NCBI GenBank assembly: GCA_014799645.1
Contig: JAAVHQ010000021.1
Coordinates: forward strand, 68,918 to 77,459
Direction of reading: 5' to 3'
Source: Clostridiales bacterium
GTDB lineage: Bacteria > Bacillota > Clostridia > Christensenellales > UBA3700
DNA length: 8,542 bases
In this document: piece by piece, positions 4,891 to 8,542 of the stretch
Numbering within the stretch: position 1 is the stretch's first letter
Layout of the letters: each line of letters starts with the position of its first letter
The notes under the pieces: model-generated
What the model was told of the DNA's origin: nothing
Databases searched by the model: none
What the model saw: only the letters and a program-made list of their open reading frames with translations
Program-made: the position numbers and the translations under genes

Positions 4891-6234
4891 ATGAAAACAA
4901 AAGCGGTCATTATACTTGTACTTAGCGTTTTAATAGTGACGTTAACTGTCGGAACAGTCGGCGTAGCATTTGCCGACGAGATTAGAATGAATCTAATTGG
5001 GGACGAATTCACATTTGAGGAAAAGGAACTGGCGATAGCGAATTTGAAGGCAAAATTCGAAGACGAAGAAATGCCTACGTTAAAAAGCGTTGAGAAGTTG
5101 TACGATTTTAATGATGAAGCGCTTTACGGTTTATATGAATTTGAGAATTATTATATGATTGTCATTAGACAGACGTCTTCTATTCTTGAAAGAGGGGAAG
5201 GAAATTCCGTATATTATGGAGTAGAGGGCAAAAAATATTATGGCGGATTCGGCAACGCATATTTGCTTGACGATAAGGGATACAAATCGTTATGCTCAAA
5301 AGATAATGCTTATGCGACCGAAGAAGAAATTGGAGAAATGGAATCAAAGATGGCTGAGGCTCGCGCTTTGGATTATCAAGATTATATAGAAGCGTTAAAC
5401 ACTCCTATGCCATTGGGAGAAGCAAATAGAAATAATATTCATTATCTTAATAACTATGCAGGATATTCTGAGTATTTTTCACAATGGATTAGCCTTAATT
5501 ATTGTTATAACCATCTTAGTAATATATTAGCGTATAAGTCATATGGGGTACTTTATACATATCCAAATTTTGACCCAGAGGAGTATGGTTTTGTAGTAAT
5601 GTCAAAATTTAATTATGGTTGGGATTTGTTATTTCCTCAAAATATTTATAATGATTGCGCGGTTACCGCAATGGTAGCGGTCTTACAATACTATGAAAGA
5701 AAACGTAATATAACGGAATTGATACCTTTCACATTTGGAATTGGTTGCAACGATGGTATGAGTGTATATAATGACCCCTTGAGTTCACGGGCGGAACAAT
5801 TGCGAGCATTGTTGAAGAATTATTTGGGAACTTTGACAAGTAATGGTGCTGCAACTTATGTAAATATTGATGCTGCGTTCAGAAGGTATTTTGAAGCATA
5901 TAATATAAATTGGACGCAGACTCATTTTACTAGTTATACAAATATCAAAGGCGCAATAGATGATGGTAATCCTGCAATTATGACTGTTGGAGCAGGAAAT
6001 GGCTATGATATAAATAATAGAAAAATTGATGTAAATGTACATAATTTAGTAGTTTATGGCTATACTACAAATTCAATTGGCGTTCTTGATGAATTTGTTT
6101 GTCATGCACTTTGGTATAGAGGATCTGAATTTGATAATGTGCAAGATAGACCAGATGATCCACCAGTTTATACTTCGAAGTTATTTGTAAGCAAATTTTG
6201 CGCTGCAGGTAACGTGTATATTAGTAGTAAATAG
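4891..6234 (+). CDS. Secreted papain-fold (C39/C10-like) cysteine peptidase, putative
   Basis: 447 residues from ATG 4891. Seen: a signal peptide with basic start, hydrophobic core 5-25 and AFA-D cleavage after Ala28. A region of about 220 residues follows with an acidic helical start and a Tyr/Gly-rich stretch (105-130), plausibly a propeptide. The catalytic domain starts near 235. Cys256 lies in YNDCAVTA, Gln250 is six residues before it (the papain oxyanion-hole spacing), His384 lies in VHNLVVYGY after a GNPAIMTVG strand, and Asp400 is 16 residues after the His. This Gln-Cys-His-Asp layout is that of clan CA peptidases such as the C39-like and streptopain groups. There is no ABC transporter or leader-peptide substrate nearby, so a bacteriocin-processing role is unlikely. 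The substrate is unknown, and it could also be an inactive or amidase-type relative. The stop codon overlaps the ribosome binding site of the next gene. Confidence 0.75.
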   Translation: MKTKAVIILVLSVLIVTLTVGTVGVAFADEIRMNLIGDEFTFEEKELAIANLKAKFEDEEMPTLKSVEKLYDFNDEALYGLYEFENYYMIVIRQTSSILERGEGNSVYYGVEGKKYYGGFGNAYLLDDKGYKSLCSKDNAYATEEEIGEMESKMAEARALDYQDYIEALNTPMPLGEANRNNIHYLNNYAGYSEYFSQWISLNYCYNHLSNILAYKSYGVLYTYPNFDPEEYGFVVMSKFNYGWDLLFPQNIYNDCAVTAMVAVLQYYERKRNITELIPFTFGIGCNDGMSVYNDPLSSRAEQLRALLKNYLGTLTSNGAATYVNIDAAFRRYFEAYNINWTQTHFTSYTNIKGAIDDGNPAIMTVGAGNGYDINNRKIDVNVHNLVVYGYTTNSIGVLDEFVCHALWYRGSEFDNVQDRPDDPPVYTSKLFVSKFCAAGNVYISSK

Positions 6235-6243
6235 AGAGGCATT

Positions 6244-6906
6244 ATGACAAAAACTAAAAAATCAATGTTGATAACAGTTATAGTATTATTAGTGGTCTTT
6301 TTGATTATTGGTATAATTCTAGGATGCTTGTTGCCCAGCGGATATTCTCCTGGGAATATGTGTATTTATTATGAAGAGCTATCAACCGTAATGAATGACA
6401 ATATAGTATACATATCCAATGAATTTTGTCAAGAGAATCAACTCTCTATTGTAGGTATTCAAAGAGGTATGTATATGGGCGAACCTTATGACGAAATAAT
6501 CGGCGAAGTAGAAATTTCATATAATAGAAAGTCAATGAAAAACAGTGCTGATTATTATACCCTTGCCCAAAATTTAGAATCAATAAGTTACTCTTTTAGT
6601 AGCAAAGAAGATAGCGACCTAATTCCTGTAGACATAAGAGTATTTGTTTTTACCAAAAAAAATAAAGATGTCAATTACGAATATGAAGATGGCGGATACC
6701 AATATACAAAAGAGGATTTATCAGTCAATGAAAAAAGATATGAAATAAAAACAACCCCGAAAAAGAGAGCGATCTGTCGTTTGTATTGGTCAATTTCAAT
6801 AAGCAAAGACGTCGCAGACAATTACACCGAAGAGGAGAAAAACGCCCGTATAGAGCAGATATTCAAATCGGCGCTGGACAATATAGTGTACTATGATGAG
6901 TTATAA
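6244..6906 (+). CDS. Single-pass membrane protein of unknown function, partner of the peptidase gene
   Basis: 220 residues that I do not recognise. Seen: a Lys-rich N-terminus (1-7), one hydrophobic segment at about 8-30, then an extracytoplasmic domain of about 190 residues with alternating hydrophobic strands (IVGIQ, IIGEVEISY, IPVDIRVFVF, CRLYWSISI) that suggest a beta-rich fold, and a C-terminal helix (195-213). Cysteines are at 28, 40, 62 and 178. ILGC at 25-28 loosely resembles a lipobox but sits too deep in the segment for me to call a lipoprotein. The gene begins 9 bases after the peptidase stop, with AGAGAGG (6233-6239) as ribosome binding site, and has no promoter of its own, so the two are almost surely co-transcribed. 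By analogy with other secreted cysteine peptidases it could be an inhibitor, anchor or chaperone of the peptidase; that is inference only. Confidence 0.85.
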   Translation: MTKTKKSMLITVIVLLVVFLIIGIILGCLLPSGYSPGNMCIYYEELSTVMNDNIVYISNEFCQENQLSIVGIQRGMYMGEPYDEIIGEVEISYNRKSMKNSADYYTLAQNLESISYSFSSKEDSDLIPVDIRVFVFTKKNKDVNYEYEDGGYQYTKEDLSVNEKRYEIKTTPKKRAICRLYWSISISKDVADNYTEEEKNARIEQIFKSALDNIVYYDEL

Positions 6907-6917
6907 CAACTGTTGAA

Positions 6918-6947
6918 TTGACTTTTGCCTAGCAAGAGATATATAAT
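6918..6947 (+). promoter_or_regulatory. Promoter of the HD-domain gene
   Basis: TTGACT (6918-6923), an 18-base spacer and a perfect TATAAT (6942-6947). The leader of about 18 bases contains AAAGGAG (6957-6963), 8 bases before the ATG. No terminator is seen between this and the gene upstream, so some read-through is possible. Confidence 0.75.
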
Positions 6948-6971
6948 TGAATAGACAAAGGAGAAGCGGTT

Positions 6972-7562
6972 ATGATAGACTTGGATTTAAACAAAGATAG
7001 ATTTATTCAATTATTCAACAAGCACGTTACGAGAGAGGGTAGCGATAAACTTTTGAATTGGCTTGAGGGCAGCGACTTTTTTACAGCGCCTGCGAGTTCC
7101 AAATTCCACAATGCGGTGACAGGCGGATTGTGCGACCACTCGTTGAACGTCTTTGACAGAGCGGTTGAATTGATTGAGAATGAGAACAAAAAAGACGGCA
7201 GTCCTTTCAAGAATATCACAATGGAAAATATCGCTATCGCCACGCTTCTTCACGACGTATGCAAGGTCAATTTCTATGAGGTGCAACTTCGCAACGTCAA
7301 AGTGGACGGTATATGGGAACAAGTGCCGTTCTATTCCGTCAACGATTCTCTTCCTTACGGACACGGCGAAAAGTCGGTGTATATTATAAGCGGATTTATG
7401 AGACTGACGCGCGACGAGGCTATGGCGATAAATTGGCACATGGGCGGATTTGACAAAAGGGTAGTAGGCGGAGATTATTCGCTCTCCAAAGCCTTCACGG
7501 ACTATCCGTTTGCGACAATCGTACATATAGCCGATATTATGGCTACTTATTTTGACGAATAA
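6972..7562 (+). CDS. HD-domain phosphohydrolase
   Basis: 196 residues, cytosolic, no signal peptide. Seen: His56 in GGLCDHSLNVF, the His94-Asp95 pair in LLHDVCK, His131 in YGHGEKS, His156 in INWHMGG and Asp188 in HIADIMATYFDE. This H-HD-H-H-D set matches the metal ligands of the HD superfamily, and the two extra histidines between HD and the last Asp are what two-metal HD enzymes use. The family hydrolyses phosphate esters such as nucleotides, cyclic nucleotides or RNA ends (YhaM has a related HD domain). The substrate here cannot be told. There is no OB-fold RNA-binding domain as in YhaM and no GYP motif, so it is a stand-alone HD protein. It ends at TAA 7560-7562, directly abutting the stop codon of radC on the other strand. 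Confidence 0.88.
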   Translation: MIDLDLNKDRFIQLFNKHVTREGSDKLLNWLEGSDFFTAPASSKFHNAVTGGLCDHSLNVFDRAVELIENENKKDGSPFKNITMENIAIATLLHDVCKVNFYEVQLRNVKVDGIWEQVPFYSVNDSLPYGHGEKSVYIISGFMRLTRDEAMAINWHMGGFDKRVVGGDYSLSKAFTDYPFATIVHIADIMATYFDE

Positions 7563-8321
7563 TCATTTTCTATATTTATTGTTTACGTCGGTATTTCTGC
7601 AAAACGTTTTGAATTCATTGGTATACTGTTCAATTATTCCGTTGTCGCGGAAAGAATAGTGTGAGTCTTTTGCTATGATAATATGGTCAATCATACGCAA
7701 TTCAAGAGTAACGGCTAGCGACGCCAACCATTTGGTAAATTCAAAATCAGTAAGCGACGGAGTAGGAATACCCGACGGATGGTTGTGAGAGATAAAGAAA
7801 TCTTTGGCTTGGGTACTAGCCGTTTTCAATATAAACTTTTTGACGTCCAACTTACATTGATCGCTATCGCCCTTGCTTATTTTGCAACTATCTACGACTC
7901 TTCCGTCGGGAGCGACGATAGCAATGAAGAAGTTTTCTTGCATTTGGTCTTCGTGAGCGAAGATATTTTTGAAATAATCTATTGCGCTTTTACTATTCAA
8001 CAAGAGCGGTTTGTCGCCGTGTTTTTGAAGGTTGTATCTCTTGATTATATTCGGCATACAAGTGAGGAAGAGACTAGCAGAGTAAGTCATATTGGGTACG
8101 CTCATTAGCATCTCTACCGAAGAATTGAATACGTTCTCTAAACTACCTGCTAGATCCAATAATTTATGCGCGATAGGATTGGTGTCTTTTCTCGGAATAA
8201 ACGCGTATAGTATGTATTCCAAAACTTCGTGGTCTTGCAGAGAGTCCAGTCCGTTTTGGGCAATACGCTGTCGCATTCTCTTTCTATGATTTGCATGAAG
8301 GTTGTCGTTGTCCCTTGCCAT
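7563..8321 (-). CDS. radC: RadC family protein (JAMM/MPN-fold)
   Basis: 252 residues, a typical length for the family. Seen: an N-terminal helical region with the helix-hairpin-helix-like UPF0758 part (about 20-98, DHEVLEYILYAFIPRKDTNPIAHKLL followed by a GSL...VPNM segment), then the RadC JAMM domain (about 108-230). Metal site: Glu129 as likely acid, His179 and His181 in SHNHPSG, Ser189 in PTPS and Asp192, followed by the conserved IDHIIIAKD strand. RadC was first named for DNA repair, but that role is doubtful and the biochemical function is unsettled; it often sits with mobile or competence genes. No close Shine-Dalgarno precedes ATG 8321 (AAGAGG is 13 bases away), but the N-terminal residues agree with the family. 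It follows the partial gene upstream by 23 bases and is probably in its operon. Confidence 0.95.
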   Translation of the reverse strand: MARDNDNLHANHRKRMRQRIAQNGLDSLQDHEVLEYILYAFIPRKDTNPIAHKLLDLAGSLENVFNSSVEMLMSVPNMTYSASLFLTCMPNIIKRYNLQKHGDKPLLLNSKSAIDYFKNIFAHEDQMQENFFIAIVAPDGRVVDSCKISKGDSDQCKLDVKKFILKTASTQAKDFFISHNHPSGIPTPSLTDFEFTKWLASLAVTLELRMIDHIIIAKDSHYSFRDNGIIEQYTNEFKTFCRNTDVNNKYRK

Positions 8322-8344
8322 CTTTTGTAATAAGCCTCTTAAAA

Positions 8345-8542
8345 TTACTCTTGTGTGTTATCGCTTTGCGTGGGAGTATATATAGAATATTGTATTTTGC
8401 AATCGTCCAAAAATTTTGTCACTACTTCTGCGGGAATCGCGCATCCTAAGCCGTACGTTGGCGATGAAGTAGTGTTATTTGCCGCCGTGGAAGTCTTACC
8501 TTCATTGCCCTCGCCTTGGTTGGACGAGCCTTCTACGCGGGC
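8345..8542 (-). CDS. C-terminal end of a probable HtrA-like trypsin-fold serine protease (partial)
   Basis: Open from the right edge on the minus strand to TAA 8347-8345, giving 65 visible residues. Seen: ARVEG, then a Ser/Gly/Asn/Thr-rich low-complexity stretch of about 23 residues, then YGLGCAIPAEVVTKFLDDCKI and a short polar tail. In HtrA/DegP-type proteases of Bacillota the corresponding segment is an AK/AR strand, a variable Ser/Gly-rich loop, and a GLGFAIP-type strand with a following helix at the end of the second barrel. Here no PDZ domain follows, which is usual for single-domain members. The catalytic triad is outside the window, so the assignment rests on this segment alone. An unrelated secreted protein with a similar tail is possible. 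The radC gene follows 23 bases downstream. Confidence 0.5.
   Translation of the reverse strand, partial: ARVEGSSNQGEGNEGKTSTAANNTTSSPTYGLGCAIPAEVVTKFLDDCKIQYSIYTPTQSDNTQE

Noticed and set aside
4864..4893. TTG 4864 as start of the peptidase gene
   Set aside because: It lies upstream of the ribosome binding site and would add residues before a clean signal peptide beginning at ATG 4891.
6316..6330. Lipoprotein lipobox (ILGC, Cys28) in the small membrane protein
   Set aside because: The Cys lies at the end of an uninterrupted hydrophobic segment and the residue pattern is a poor lipobox, so a plain membrane anchor is simpler.

Overview
The window looks like chromosomal DNA of a low-to-moderate GC Bacillota, most likely a Clostridia-type anaerobe. 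The reasons are consensus sigma-A-type promoters, GGAGG-type ribosome binding sites, TTG/GTG-tolerant starts, a VanW/G5 protein, a short clostridial-type RadC and a Cys-type (anaerobically matured) sulfatase. No phage, transposase or CRISPR gene is visible. Species cannot be named from the sequence alone.

Left part, minus strand (1-2139): a sulfatase with five predicted membrane segments runs off the left edge. Behind it lies a gene-poor interval of about 300 bases holding the sulfatase promoter, a repeat-like block, two oppositely oriented arrays of 7-nt repeats and the terminator hairpin of an upstream tRNA-Ser(GGA) gene. The tRNA has its own promoter.

Middle part, plus strand (2140-6906): a two-membrane-segment, coiled-coil protein with Wzz/polysaccharide co-polymerase-like topology is closed by a strong terminator. 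A membrane-anchored VanW-G5 protein follows, starting at a GTG with no Shine-Dalgarno. Next comes a two-gene unit: a secreted papain-fold (C39/C10-like) cysteine peptidase and a small single-pass membrane protein of unknown function 9 bases downstream. Its near-consensus promoter has the -10 box as the exact centre of a 13-bp perfect inverted repeat, with further AATTGG half-sites down to the ribosome binding site, so it is probably repressor-controlled. Much of the pair is more AT-rich than its surroundings. This unit is the best candidate here for something undescribed.

Right part (6907-8542): an HD-domain phosphohydrolase (plus strand, own promoter) converges with no spacer on a minus-strand radC. 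Upstream of radC is the C-terminal 65 residues of a protein that resembles the end of an HtrA-like trypsin-fold serine protease and enters from the right edge.

Functionally the window is dominated by surface and envelope proteins (sulfatase, Wzz-like protein, VanW-G5, secreted peptidase with membrane partner, probable serine protease). Two intracellular enzymes (HD hydrolase, RadC) and one tRNA are interspersed. Apart from the peptidase pair and the serine protease-radC pair, the genes seem to be separate transcription units.
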